A stretch of 64,000 bases of DNA. Origin: Sulfurimonas sp. (lineage in GTDB: Bacteria > Campylobacterota > Campylobacteria > Campylobacterales > Sulfurimonadaceae). Shown piece by piece: positions 1-9,990 of the stretch (position 1 is its first letter; each line of letters begins with the position of its first letter). The translations under genes and the position numbers were made by a program. The stretch spans positions 434,001-498,000 of the forward strand of contig NZ_CP093397.1 of NCBI RefSeq assembly GCF_029027585.1, read 5' to 3'. Under the pieces are notes generated by a model. It had not been told where the DNA came from, did not search any database, and was given only the letters and a program-made list of their open reading frames with translations.

Positions 1-2169
1 TGGCGGTGGTTGTTTAGTATTGTTATACCAAATATTTTTTTTAATATTTTGCGGATTTACATTTAATGCTTTTCCAAAATCCTTTATCATTTGGCTTTTG
101 TCGCTAAGGCTATCTAATTTGTAGGCTTCAACCAGTGTATCAATATCTTTAGCATCTTTTGCATTTGAGATTACAGCAAATAGTTTATAAAAGTCATTTT
201 TATTCTTTTCCATAGATAAATTTTCAAATTTCATATTTTCTATTTCAGTAAAAACTTCTTTATAGTTTTGATTTTCAATAATCTTATATGCTTCTTTGGA
301 AAATGAATCTAAATTAATATTTTCATTTATGCTACTAAACTCTTCAATATTATTATTTAGATATTTATGAAAGCTTTCAATATTTAAAATTTGAACTTCA
401 ATATTTTTTTTATCTAGTTCTAGTGATAATTTCATGTCAATTGGGAGTGATGTTATTTTTGCTTTTTGCAGAGTATATTCAAAACTTTTATTTGTTAATC
501 TATTCTCTATTATCTTTTGAGTTAAGTTTTGATAAGTTATATCATCAATTAAATCTTTAAATTTTTCAAACTCTTTTAAATTAGCTGGAGTATTTTTTAT
601 ATGATCAACTTTATAGACTTTGCTAAAAGTCTCAAAATCATTTATATTAAATCCTATATTTTTTATTTCGTTAACAAATACATCTTTGTCATTGTTAATT
701 TTTTTTATTAGTGTATTTATTTTTTTATCTATAAGTACGATATCTTTGTTTTTAATATTAATTTCATGTAAGACCTTAATAAAATCTGCTTTGACTGTCT
801 CTTTATATTTATCTCCTTGCAAATCTTTTTTTAGTTGTTTTATTTCTTTTACTAGTTTTGATTTTGGCATCTTTGTTTCTAATGTGTTAAGTCTATATAA
901 TAAACTATTTATATCTTTTTTTGAATCATCCTTTAAATAGTCATTTAAATAATACAAAGTATCTTTTTTTATCTTACTGCTAAATGTAAGTTTACCTTTT
1001 GTAGTTTCAATATAAAGTTGAGCTTTATTTAGCTCAAGCTTCTTTTGAATAACTAGCTCTTGAGCTTCATTAGTTCTTTTATCTATTTCTTTATAAGCAC
1101 CTGTTTGTTTTAAATACCACTCTATGCTATCTCTTTTTTTTATCAAGCTCGTATAATTCTTTGTTGCCTGTTGCAAATCATACTCTAAGCCATTTAGCTT
1201 GTGGATAATAGCTCTTTTATCTGCATATAAATGACTTATATTATCACTTATAACTTTTTTATCTTTTCTTGAAAGTTTTATATTTTCTTTTTGTTTTATT
1301 AAAATTTCCAAATTTTTGTCTATACTTTTGATAGTTTTAAGTAGTCCATCGATGTTTTCATTTTCAAACTTTTTCATGTTTGATTGAAACCAACTTAAAT
1401 CATTATGTTGTAGATATTTGAGTTGGCTATTAATGCCTAAAATTTTATTAAAATTTATAAAATTCTCGTAATTTAATCCTCTTGAACGAAGTTCACTGGC
1501 AAATGTATCTTTTACCTTATTTATGTCATCTTTTTTTATATCTAATCTCTTATCTTCCATAGCATTGTGTACTCTGACGATAGCATGTACATGGGTATGT
1601 TCTGTATCTCTATGTAAAACAAATATATAGTTATAACCATCTTTTGCAAATTGTTTAGATAAAGTTTGTCGTGCTGCATCTAGAATTTCTTTATCATGAG
1701 TACCTGGTGTTTCTTTAGTTGATAGTAAAATATGTTCAAAATCCTTACCATTTTTTCTATTTGTAAAAGTTTCTTTCCATTCGTTATATAAGATTAACCT
1801 GTCTTGTTTTGATTCAAGTTTTCTACCATCATCACATTCTAAAACCAAATTTTTATCTAAAAAGTCTGGTCTATCTTGTTCCATCTGTTCTATTTTATCA
1901 AGTGCTTCATCTTCATTAAGTTCGTCTACATCACGAGCTAAATAATCAAGAGCTTTCATCGTTGAGTAGCCTACATTTCTATTTGTTTTACCAGTTGCTT
2001 TATCTACACTTTTTATTATTTTAAAAACCACCGGTGTAGGTACACCATCATAGTAAGATATTTGAGATTGTGCTAATGATTTAAAATACATGATTTTACT
2101 TCTAGAAGCTTTGGCTTTTTTACCTGCTCTATCATACTCTTCATATTCCTGTGCTAAACTCATAGACAT
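1..2169 (-). CDS. Conjugative relaxase (TraI/MobA-like), C-terminus beyond window
   Basis: The frame is open from the ATG at 2169 to the left edge (723 codons) with no stop, so the gene is partial. Residues near 185 read HRDTEHTHVHAIV, the metal-binding histidine triad (motif III) of MOB-family relaxases that nick oriT and carry the strand into the recipient. The preceding 170 residues would hold the catalytic Tyr; several Tyr occur (SYYDG, VGYST, DYLARD) and I cannot assign it. The rest is long, Lys/Glu-rich and helical, probably coiled coil, with no recognisable helicase motif in the visible part. It starts 2 bp after the virD4 stop, as expected for the last gene of a transfer operon. The family is secure; the MOB class (probably MOBP) is inference. 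Confidence 0.85.
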   Translation of the reverse strand, partial: MSMSLAQEYEEYDRAGKKAKASRSKIMYFKSLAQSQISYYDGVPTPVVFKIIKSVDKATGKTNRNVGYSTMKALDYLARDVDELNEDEALDKIEQMEQDRPDFLDKNLVLECDDGRKLESKQDRLILYNEWKETFTNRKNGKDFEHILLSTKETPGTHDKEILDAARQTLSKQFAKDGYNYIFVLHRDTEHTHVHAIVRVHNAMEDKRLDIKKDDINKVKDTFASELRSRGLNYENFINFNKILGINSQLKYLQHNDLSWFQSNMKKFENENIDGLLKTIKSIDKNLEILIKQKENIKLSRKDKKVISDNISHLYADKRAIIHKLNGLEYDLQQATKNYTSLIKKRDSIEWYLKQTGAYKEIDKRTNEAQELVIQKKLELNKAQLYIETTKGKLTFSSKIKKDTLYYLNDYLKDDSKKDINSLLYRLNTLETKMPKSKLVKEIKQLKKDLQGDKYKETVKADFIKVLHEINIKNKDIVLIDKKINTLIKKINNDKDVFVNEIKNIGFNINDFETFSKVYKVDHIKNTPANLKEFEKFKDLIDDITYQNLTQKIIENRLTNKSFEYTLQKAKITSLPIDMKLSLELDKKNIEVQILNIESFHKYLNNNIEEFSSINENINLDSFSKEAYKIIENQNYKEVFTEIENMKFENLSMEKNKNDFYKLFAVISNAKDAKDIDTLVEAYKLDSLSDKSQMIKDFGKALNVNPQNIKKNIWYNNTKQPPP

Positions 2170-2171
2170 AT

Positions 2172-3815
2172 TTATTTATCTTCATCATGGGGAACAAGTT
2201 TTTTTAATTTTCTATCTTCAAAATATAAATATGGTTTTGCTTTAATTGGATGTTTGTAATAGTTCTTAACAAGTATATAAATTTGACCATCATTCATATT
2301 TAAGATATCTTGCTTTGATATCAGGGCTTGTCCTGAGAGTTGAGTAGATAAACTTTTGTTTGTATGACCATTAGCTCCAGCTGATCTACTTTCACTTCTC
2401 GTTTCTCTTGTAAAATCACCAATATACTTACTTGTCATTTCAGCTGTTTCTGCATTTGTTTGTGGGAAGATAACTTTATATGCAGTAGAAGTGTTTATTT
2501 TACTAATATATGCTTTACCATATAGTAACTCTATCTGACCATAATCTTGTGCTATTAGAAATGATATTATTTTATAACTACGACCTAGTTCCGGCAAATC
2601 CACTAAATAAGGAATTTTACCAAAACGAGGGAACTCGTCAAACATGCCTAAAATATCTAAATCACTCTTTTTAGGTTCTTTTGATAATAATTTTCTTAAA
2701 TTAAAGTCAATGAAAATCCTATTAACAGTCGCTAATCTTTCCAAATCTTTTTCAGCTATTGTAATATAAAGAGTTGATGATTCTTGTCTAAAATCTTCAA
2801 TAATTAAATCATTTGCTCTAAAACATTCTCTAACCGTTGTAGTAGCAAATATATTAAGTGGTGATTTACATGATGATATTACACCGGAGAGCTCTTTATC
2901 AACTTTCCTTAAAAGTGATACAGCTTCTTCTCTTATTCTTAAAGGTAGGGCTTCGTCTTTTAGCATGTCTTCTCTAATAAAATACAACATAGCTTCTGTT
3001 TCATCTTCAAATTGATACTCTTCACCATATAACTTACTAAAATCAGATATTATCAACTCTCTAACATCTGGTATTGAAGTAAATCCATTTTTGAAAGTTA
3101 AATATAAGACAAACATTACAAACATACTTCTACCTTCTTCCATCCAATGATCATGGTGTTCTTTTTGTTGATAAATTAAATATCCAATTTGGTCTATAAT
3201 CTCTTCTTTTTCATGCCATTGTAAATATTGAAAAATTGATTTATCAAATGGATTAAATTTCATCGTTTCTAAAGATGCGGGATTGAATTTATAAATTTTA
3301 GATCCAAACTCTTTTTTTCTATATTCATTTGTTTTATTATAAAGCTCTCCTTTTACATCAAGCACAAAAGCAGAACCCTCATGAGTCAGTAAATTTGGTA
3401 TAGCAATACCGGCTGTTTTTCCTTCTCCTGGAGGAGCCAATACCAAAACAGCTAATTTTTCATTATATCTCAATAGTTTATTTCCAAATTTACCTAAAAC
3501 AACACCTGATTTTTCAAACAATTTCATTTTTTTTATTTGTGAAGCAGTTGCAAAACTTGCACTACCATGTTCGCCTTTTACCCCTTTTTTTGGTAAAAAG
3601 GCTAAAAAAGGAAATACAAAAGCAACAATAGTAGATAGTCTAAATATTGGTTGTGCTGTTTTATTTACTATACTCTCAAGAGCTTCAACATGTTGCCAAA
3701 GGTGTAACTTAAGTGGATCTATTTGAAATATAAGATGTATGCTATATAAGTATAATATAGGTGTGAAAGTAGATAGTAAAAATAAAAATAAATAAAATCT
3801 ATGTAGAATTTTCAT
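2172..3815 (-). CDS. virD4: Type IV coupling protein VirD4/TraG
   Basis: A 547-residue protein with two N-terminal membrane segments (about 5-30 and 57-75), then a cytoplasmic ATPase. Walker A reads APPGEGKT near residue 130 and Walker B is MFDEFPRFG near 385, both typical of VirD4/TraG. It couples the relaxase-DNA complex to the T4SS channel at the inner membrane. Length is near the short end of the family. The start overlaps the virB11 stop by 4 bp and the stop lies 2 bp before the relaxase ATG, so the three genes are translationally coupled. No frameshift or missing motif is visible. Confidence 0.95.
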   Translation of the reverse strand: MKILHRFYLFLFLLSTFTPILYLYSIHLIFQIDPLKLHLWQHVEALESIVNKTAQPIFRLSTIVAFVFPFLAFLPKKGVKGEHGSASFATASQIKKMKLFEKSGVVLGKFGNKLLRYNEKLAVLVLAPPGEGKTAGIAIPNLLTHEGSAFVLDVKGELYNKTNEYRKKEFGSKIYKFNPASLETMKFNPFDKSIFQYLQWHEKEEIIDQIGYLIYQQKEHHDHWMEEGRSMFVMFVLYLTFKNGFTSIPDVRELIISDFSKLYGEEYQFEDETEAMLYFIREDMLKDEALPLRIREEAVSLLRKVDKELSGVISSCKSPLNIFATTTVRECFRANDLIIEDFRQESSTLYITIAEKDLERLATVNRIFIDFNLRKLLSKEPKKSDLDILGMFDEFPRFGKIPYLVDLPELGRSYKIISFLIAQDYGQIELLYGKAYISKINTSTAYKVIFPQTNAETAEMTSKYIGDFTRETRSESRSAGANGHTNKSLSTQLSGQALISKQDILNMNDGQIYILVKNYYKHPIKAKPYLYFEDRKLKKLVPHDEDK

Positions 3816-4790
3816 AGTTGGTTCTCCTTTAATAATTCTTTCATAGGCATAATTTCTACTATTTGGTGGTGATACATTTGAATAATATGATCAACACCAC
3901 TTCGCATAAGATTGTGCATCGCTTTTAGTGAAATAGGATTCTTTGTATGTCCTAAATTTGACTCTAGTGCAGTTATTGCATCTAATGGTGTATTCGCATG
4001 TAATGTAGCTATCATTCCTTTGTGACCTGTGTTACCTAGTCTTAAGAATGTTGATGTGTTGTTGGTGTCAAGTTCACCAACAAGTAAAACTGTTGGCCTT
4101 ATTCTCGTGGAAATATCTGTAGCCTCTTTATATGTAGTTTGAGAAATATTTGAACCACTTTTTGAGATTAGAAGTTGTGTTTTATTTCTATGAGGTATAT
4201 TCAGCTCTGGAGAATCTTCAATAGTTACAACTCTATAATTTATATTTATAAACTCTATTAAAGCATTAAACAGTGATGTTTTAACCGCTATTAGTTCCTC
4301 CAGATATTAAAACATTTTCTTCTCTGTCCATAATAGCTTTTATTTTTATCTCAAAACTATCATTTTTATTATAAGTTGGATTACTTGCTTCTTTATATGA
4401 GTCTGGTATTTCAGATTTTAAAAAACTCTCAAGATGAAACTTTGTAGGTTTTTGAATACGAATGTTTATAGTGTTACAGTCATAGATTGAGCGAAGTATA
4501 GATTTATGAATCACATTTACACGATTGTATGTACCAGGAATAGCAGTACTTAAGTTTATAGTCTTTTCATCAAACTTTTGTTTTGACCAGGTAGCGAGCT
4601 GTTTTGGAAAATTTTCTAAAAAAGCCTGAGTAATTACTTTGCTACTTAAGTACTCCCATGTCTCATTACCTAAGTCAAGTTTAGCTATACCTGGCTCATC
4701 TAAAATAATCTCATTTATATCAGTCCTCTTTAGTATAGGACTGATATCGCTTAACATGTTCTTTAATATTTGTGAAGAGCTATGAGGCAT
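3812..4790 (-). pseudogene. virB11: VirB11 traffic ATPase, frameshifted in the Walker A loop
   Basis: Two frames together give one VirB11 of about 325 residues, the usual length. The first (4790 to 4281) holds the N-terminal domain and ends at GGTNSG followed by TAA. The DNA there reads GGTTAAAAC; with one T removed it reads GGT AAA ACA and continues as GKTSLFNALIEF. The second frame carries LVGELD (Walker B region), the His box with LHANTPLDA, and the C-terminus to 3812. VirB11 is the hexameric ATPase that powers pilus assembly and substrate transfer. The break falls on the catalytic Lys codon. It is either a null mutation or a one-base sequence error; many similar run-length breaks occur here, so error is likely. 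Confidence 0.9.
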
Positions 4791-4795
4791 ATTAG

Positions 4796-6991
4796 CTACC
4801 TATTAACTCTTAAAATTTCTTTAGTGCTTTGATGAAAAATAGAGCTATCAGGTCTTAAAAAATCTGTTATAAGATTATATTTATCTATTTTTTCATAGTA
4901 ATTCCATTTTCTACAATCTTTGTGAGTATATGATTTTGTAAAATAACAATCTACTTCAGTCTCTTCACCAACCGGAACACATTGTCCAATATATTTATTG
5001 AATGTTTTAGTTGAACTAATTATATCGCCTCCCACACAACTGGAATATGTGACAAGTAGGCGGTCAATATATTCATCAACAAATAAAGTTGTAGTAATAT
5101 TAATAACATCGTCATTATAAGTTGGGTACAAGCCACCACCAAAATCTATAACTTTTTCACCATCGCCATAAAATATATAGTCATTACCAACTTTATCAAG
5201 TCTTTGATATCCTAATTGTTCTACAAATTCTAAATTTTGTACACTCTTGATATAAGGTTGAGGAGGCAATGTTACATCATCACTACCATCATCACTTATA
5301 TAAACTTCTTTATTTTCAAACTGATTATCAGTAAAAAATAGTTTTACATGCTTAGTTCCGATTAATCTTTTATCATCATTCTCCCATCTAATAAGCTCTT
5401 GCTTATGAGGGAAATTAAAAGGTTGCTTTAAACACTTAGTGAGATATCTTTTGTTATCTGTGTCTGGGTCATTAAACCATTTTCTAGTTTTTGGGTAAGA
5501 TTGATGGTTATCAAAGTCATGCTCGTATCCACAAAACTCTTCATATAATTTTAATGCTCCATCTGTTGAAGGTTGACATTTAGTAAGATACTTAACTATA
5601 TTATTTACATCTCTATAAGCTACTCTTTTTTCAAATACTACCTTATCATCTCCAATTTGTTTAGGAGTGCATGTGTCATCAGTGATATAATGTCTAAAAT
5701 CTACACTTGAATCTTGACACTCTCCAGCAAAAACTTTTTTATTTTCAAACATATAATAGAATTTTTCTTGCTGAACACTTATTTTATTTGTAAAATCATC
5801 TCTAATCTGACAATCTTCATAAGTAGAGATAAGTTCATTAGTATTTTTTTCATACGCACAAGGCTTTATCTCTTTTATAGACCCTTCTACATTGGCAACA
5901 GTTCGATAACCAAATTGTACCTTTTTAGTTTTGTAGTTAATTAGGGGAGAACATTCTTTATTTGTCTCAATAAAAGTAGACACATCAAATGTTATATCAC
6001 TATCTACACAACTACCAATAAGTATGTCTTTTGTATTAAATATATAAAATAGCTGTTCCTGTTGTACTTGCTTAAGCAAGTCTTTTCTAAAAACTATGTC
6101 ACAACCAACAGTTTTTGATTGAAGTTTTACAGGAGTTTTATAAGCAACTGTACAATCTTTAACTAAAAATTCTCCACCATCTTTAAAAGCAACTTTTCTT
6201 GAAGATACAAATACTTCTTTAGTTTTATAATCTATAATAGGATTACACTTTTTAGTTGTAATTTCTATGGGAACTGCATCACCCTTATTTATACAAGTAT
6301 CTCCTACAAGCATTTTGAATTGAATAGTATTACCATCAATGATGTTGTCACAACCAGTGGCAGTTTTTTCTTTTTTAGATGCTGGAGAGTTTATTGTTCT
6401 AGGTTTATCATCTTTGCGGTATGGGGATGAGGATGAAGATGGTTGTCTAGTACCTGAACTTGTAGCTAATGTACCTGCTACACCATTTGCCGGAGAATAA
6501 TCACTTTGGTACTCATCTCTTTTATTTTTACTATCTTCATCTTTATTCTTAGAATTTGATTTATCTACTTTATCCTTTTTATTAGAATTTGATTTATTAC
6601 TATTTGGCATCTTTGAAACAGTGTTTAAATCATTATTTAAACTTTTAATATCTCCCTGAGCCTTAAAAATAGAGTTAGCTTCTATATTTGTAGAAGTTAT
6701 TAAAATTGAATTAAGTGGTTTTTTAATTCTAATTGTAGCTTCACCTTTTTGTATTTCTGTCCATAAAACATCAATTTTATTTTTTCCACTTAATAATTTT
6801 GTGGGTTTGTAAACTCCTTTTATTTCGTAAGTACCTTTAAAATTTTTATCAAATAAAATTTTTGCTGTTACTTTACCATTCTTATTTTTAATAGACATAC
6901 TATCTATTGACTCAACTTTTATTACATCTTTAGCATTTAAAGATATAAACAAACTTAGTAATATTATTACTGTTTTTATAATTACTTTCAT
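4796..6991 (-). CDS. Secreted Cys-rich repeat protein of the T4SS operon, function unknown
   Basis: A 731-residue protein with a clear signal peptide (MKVIIKTVIILLSLFISLNA) and no later membrane span. Residues 120-210 form a low-complexity linker rich in Asn, Lys and Ser. Residues 249-346, 347-440 and 441-540 are three diverged tandem units. The first two share a CxPxIxYKTK start, a degenerate RxVA strand, a Cys pair and a YxF (FYIFNT/YYMFEN) element; the third keeps the Cys and the VAYRD strand. The last 190 residues hold more Cys. It sits between virB10 and virB11, 1 bp from virB10, where classical VirB operons have no gene. I do not recognise the family. A surface-exposed pilus-tip, adhesin or mating-contact role would fit but is inference. 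Confidence 0.85.
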   Translation of the reverse strand: MKVIIKTVIILLSLFISLNAKDVIKVESIDSMSIKNKNGKVTAKILFDKNFKGTYEIKGVYKPTKLLSGKNKIDVLWTEIQKGEATIRIKKPLNSILITSTNIEANSIFKAQGDIKSLNNDLNTVSKMPNSNKSNSNKKDKVDKSNSKNKDEDSKNKRDEYQSDYSPANGVAGTLATSSGTRQPSSSSSPYRKDDKPRTINSPASKKEKTATGCDNIIDGNTIQFKMLVGDTCINKGDAVPIEITTKKCNPIIDYKTKEVFVSSRKVAFKDGGEFLVKDCTVAYKTPVKLQSKTVGCDIVFRKDLLKQVQQEQLFYIFNTKDILIGSCVDSDITFDVSTFIETNKECSPLINYKTKKVQFGYRTVANVEGSIKEIKPCAYEKNTNELISTYEDCQIRDDFTNKISVQQEKFYYMFENKKVFAGECQDSSVDFRHYITDDTCTPKQIGDDKVVFEKRVAYRDVNNIVKYLTKCQPSTDGALKLYEEFCGYEHDFDNHQSYPKTRKWFNDPDTDNKRYLTKCLKQPFNFPHKQELIRWENDDKRLIGTKHVKLFFTDNQFENKEVYISDDGSDDVTLPPQPYIKSVQNLEFVEQLGYQRLDKVGNDYIFYGDGEKVIDFGGGLYPTYNDDVINITTTLFVDEYIDRLLVTYSSCVGGDIISSTKTFNKYIGQCVPVGEETEVDCYFTKSYTHKDCRKWNYYEKIDKYNLITDFLRPDSSIFHQSTKEILRVNR

Positions 6992-8128
6992 CTAATTTTC
7001 TCCTTTTTTATTAGATTCAATCTTATTTACCAATCGAACATCTACTTTGTTATTTTCAGCTTGAGAAAACCAAATGTCATCTATAGGTACTATATAAATA
7101 CGAGTACCGGCAGGTATCTCAAGCGTTGGCTCAACTTTTTGCTCCTTTATAATTTGATTTGTGATAGAAGAAATGTCATTTTTATAATCTCTAATAATGT
7201 CATCTCTAGCATCAGTTGTTGTTACCGAGCCAATAGTAGTTGTTTTTGTTCCATCTGTTGCAAGATAACCTACAGCATTTGATACCGTTGATAAAGTAAT
7301 AGCTAAACCAAACCTCATGAACCAATGATTATCTAGTTCACCTATTGCACCGCTTCTACCCATTACATCAGCACTTGATGCAAAAAGATTTATATTTACA
7401 CCTTGTGGAGTTCTTATTTTTGTCCAGGTAATAGCTAATCTTTCATCACCGATTTTTTTAAGTGGGATATATCTACCATATGCTTTGCTCCCTTTTGGTA
7501 TTAAAATATTTCTCCCATGGGAAGCATATATATTATCTTCAATCATTGCCATGACTGGACCATCTAAAGTAGAGTTTACGGTAGGAAGAAGTATCGCACT
7601 TATCATTGTATTTAGCTCTATAGTTCTTTCTAAATTAATATATAAAGAGGCAAGATTTTTATTTTTACCATAATCAGATGCTCTTAGGTAAGGGTCTTTT
7701 TTATCTTTTTCATCTACCTTGAGATTACTATGTAAAACATCATCTTTTTTAGTAACGATTTGTATCTTATTTTTAAAACTTGCTATCATCAATTTTGCAA
7801 GAATTTCTTTTCTTTTTTTCTGAGCTTCAGTCTCTATATCCCTTTTAAGAAAAGTAGAATAATCTATATTTGGCTCTGGTGCTATTTGTTTAGGTTTTGT
7901 AGCTTGTTTAGGTTTATAATATTTTTTTGGTGTAGGTTCAAACTTGACAATAGGTTTTTGATGAGGGAAATAATCAGCTGGTAGACTCAGATTAAAGTCC
8001 ATAAATTTAATTGCTGCATCTTCATCACTTGAATTAAAATATTTAGGAACAAGTATTATTCCTAAGGTAACTACCGTTAAAATTGCACCAAAGATTGTAA
8101 AATATTTATTTTCTTTAGTCATCTTCAA
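6992..8128 (-). CDS. virB10: VirB10-like T4SS core protein
   Basis: A 378-residue bitopic protein: a short cytoplasmic tail, one membrane segment (about 9-26), a Pro/Lys-rich periplasmic linker (60-90) and a C-terminal beta-barrel domain from about residue 165. The C-terminal domain has the family pattern LPTVNSTLDGPVMAMI, then ILIPKGSKAYGRY and GRSGAIGELDNHWF. VirB10 spans both membranes, senses ATP use by VirD4/VirB11 and gates the outer-membrane core with VirB7 and VirB9. The start overlaps the end of virB9 by 14 bp. The alternative start at Met3 changes little. Confidence 0.93.
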   Translation of the reverse strand: MKMTKENKYFTIFGAILTVVTLGIILVPKYFNSSDEDAAIKFMDFNLSLPADYFPHQKPIVKFEPTPKKYYKPKQATKPKQIAPEPNIDYSTFLKRDIETEAQKKRKEILAKLMIASFKNKIQIVTKKDDVLHSNLKVDEKDKKDPYLRASDYGKNKNLASLYINLERTIELNTMISAILLPTVNSTLDGPVMAMIEDNIYASHGRNILIPKGSKAYGRYIPLKKIGDERLAITWTKIRTPQGVNINLFASSADVMGRSGAIGELDNHWFMRFGLAITLSTVSNAVGYLATDGTKTTTIGSVTTTDARDDIIRDYKNDISSITNQIIKEQKVEPTLEIPAGTRIYIVPIDDIWFSQAENNKVDVRLVNKIESNKKGEN

Positions 8129-9332
8129 GCCTTATGCAGTTATGCTTTTCGCCTAATCGAAGAGTAAATTTTTTGTTTAGAGATTTCACAACAATAAAAT
8201 CATCAATGATTTCAAAAATTGCAGGATTATCATAGCCATCAATTACTTTGTAGATTGCAGGGAATTTCTTAAATCCATCACTTATATCAAATTTGAAATA
8301 TGTAAATTCTTTATCTCTAAATATTGTTTCCGGCTTAAGCTCTTTAGCTCCAGAAATACTTTTTAAATCAAATTCAGTTTCTGTCATATCCACATATATT
8401 TTTTTAAGAGAAAAATTTGCTTTAAACGCTCCAGTCTTTTCAATTGTAATGTATGAACCATCTAGTTCTAGTTGCCATTTTTTTGACAACTTATGAATTT
8501 TAATAATATTTTCAAACATTGTAAAATTCATATTTACTTTGTCATGCAAAGTATCAACTGTAAAAAACTTAGGAATATTAAACTCTTTATCAAATTTGAA
8601 ATATGTGTATTCTTTGTCATTAAATATGGATTGAAGATGAAAATCTTTTTTAAATTTATAATCAAATTGGATTTTAGTTATATTAAAATTTTTTAAATTT
8701 TTTGTTTTTTTCTCTTTAATAAGATTTAATTTTTGTTTATACTTTTTTATCTCCTTACGGAGTTTTGATATCTTTTGATCTTTTACATCAAAATCATCTA
8801 AATAATTTGCAGTTGGTATCTTTCCATCTTTAGTTATATATACTGTGCTGTTTGGAATTTTGGCACTATCAGTGCCAATAGAATAAAGATAAAAATTATA
8901 TACTCTTCCACTTTGACCGAAAATTGTTAATGTTGTATCTGTACCAATATATCCAGCTGTAATAGTAAAAGTATTATTTATGTTGTATTTGAAGTCTATA
9001 CCTTTTGAAAACTCAATCTTAAATGCTGCCGGATTACCATTTTTTTTACTTACAGGTATTTCACCCTTTGGTAATATTACGGTTGTTTGTCCTAAAATTC
9101 TTGTTCTAATTTTCATTAGATTTTTTGGACTATATTTATATGAAATTATTGCCTCAATGGTTGGCTTAGTTAAATATACTTTTTGTAAGCTATCTAAATC
9201 TATGATATTTCCGATGGAGCTTTGCATTATTTCAGAACTTATATCTTCAACTTGTATAGTTTGTTTAGATATAAAATCTTCAAAGGCTAAAATATTTATT
9301 GATATTACTATGATTAAAAAGATTTTTTTCAT
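8115..9332 (-). CDS. virB9: VirB9-like T4SS core protein with duplicated C-terminal domain
   Basis: 405 residues against about 270-300 for normal VirB9. It has a signal peptide (1-16), then the N-terminal VirB9/CagX domain (about 30-175, including SGRVYNFYLYSIGTD). A charged coiled-coil linker (about 185-215) follows, then two copies of the C-terminal domain. Unit 1 (219-299) and unit 2 (316-402) align as DKEYTYFKFD/DKEFTYFKFD, ENIIKIHKLSKKWQLELDG/DDFIVVKSLNKKFTLRLGE. In classical VirB9 a single C-terminal domain binds the VirB7 lipoprotein in the outer-membrane ring. The duplication is visible in the sequence; its effect on ring structure is unknown. The gene overlaps virB8 by 4 bp. Confidence 0.92.
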   Translation of the reverse strand: MKKIFLIIVISINILAFEDFISKQTIQVEDISSEIMQSSIGNIIDLDSLQKVYLTKPTIEAIISYKYSPKNLMKIRTRILGQTTVILPKGEIPVSKKNGNPAAFKIEFSKGIDFKYNINNTFTITAGYIGTDTTLTIFGQSGRVYNFYLYSIGTDSAKIPNSTVYITKDGKIPTANYLDDFDVKDQKISKLRKEIKKYKQKLNLIKEKKTKNLKNFNITKIQFDYKFKKDFHLQSIFNDKEYTYFKFDKEFNIPKFFTVDTLHDKVNMNFTMFENIIKIHKLSKKWQLELDGSYITIEKTGAFKANFSLKKIYVDMTETEFDLKSISGAKELKPETIFRDKEFTYFKFDISDGFKKFPAIYKVIDGYDNPAIFEIIDDFIVVKSLNKKFTLRLGEKHNCIRLEDD

Positions 9333-9988
9333 TTTTTAATTCCTTGATCTAATGTAGTGATTGCGTAGCCAATAATATTAGTACCCAATGGATTTAAAGT
9401 TAAGTTTTCAGTGCTAATTTTTTGATTTATAAAGTTGTATCTAACAGTCACTTTAAACCATCTCTTTAGTGAAGCTGCTCCATCTGCATACTCATCAGTA
9501 AGACTATATTCTGCTATAGCTATGTACTCATTTGCTTGTGGCTCAAAAAGAACATCAGAAATAGATTTGATTTTGCATTTTCTTTTAAAACCTTCTAGTT
9601 TCCACAATCCTTTATTAGCTTGATAACTATTTAAAAAAGTCTTATAAATGCTATCGTTGCTTTTTAACCTAACTATCTGCGTATATCTTCTAACTTCATC
9701 TATCTGATTGATATTTTCTCGTGCAATTATGTAGCCTTCAATTTCATTATGAAGTAAAGCTTTGTTGCTTAAAATTGTTGCATTGGCTTTTTTTACTACA
9801 ACAAAATTTTCTTGAGATGATTTAAATTCTACAAAAAAAACTTCTTTTTCTTTTAGCGGAAACAGTGTTGCTATTGAGATAGCCTCAATTATTATGACAA
9901 TTATAAGAGCAAAGACTACTTTCATTAAAATCACTGGTAAATCTTGCAGTGCCTTTTGCGATTCTAAGCCTTCTGATTTTTCTTGCAT
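9329..9988 (-). CDS. virB8: VirB8-like T4SS inner-membrane protein
   Basis: About 219 residues from the ATG at 9988. A longer frame begins at 10030, but AAGGG lies 8 bp upstream of the 9988 ATG and the longer version would overlap the lipoprotein gene. One membrane segment (about 20-42 after MQEKSEG), then the periplasmic VirB8 fold with the family-like LFPLKEKEVFFVEF strand and the NTF2-like core ending in LNPLGTNIIGYAI. VirB8 bridges the inner-membrane complex and the core. The stop overlaps virB9. Confidence 0.9.
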   Translation of the reverse strand: MQEKSEGLESQKALQDLPVILMKVVFALIIVIIIEAISIATLFPLKEKEVFFVEFKSSQENFVVVKKANATILSNKALLHNEIEGYIIARENINQIDEVRRYTQIVRLKSNDSIYKTFLNSYQANKGLWKLEGFKRKCKIKSISDVLFEPQANEYIAIAEYSLTDEYADGAASLKRWFKVTVRYNFINQKISTENLTLNPLGTNIIGYAITTLDQGIKK

Positions 9989-9990
9989 AT

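Noticed and set aside
620-940. Rightward 106-residue ORF rich in Phe, Ile and Ser
   Set aside because: It is antisense to the relaxase and has the composition of a shadow of an AT-rich coding strand.
4281-4300. Programmed frameshift in virB11
   Set aside because: The P-site Gly codon would slip onto GTT, with no good re-pairing and no stimulatory element seen. A simple one-base insertion explains it.
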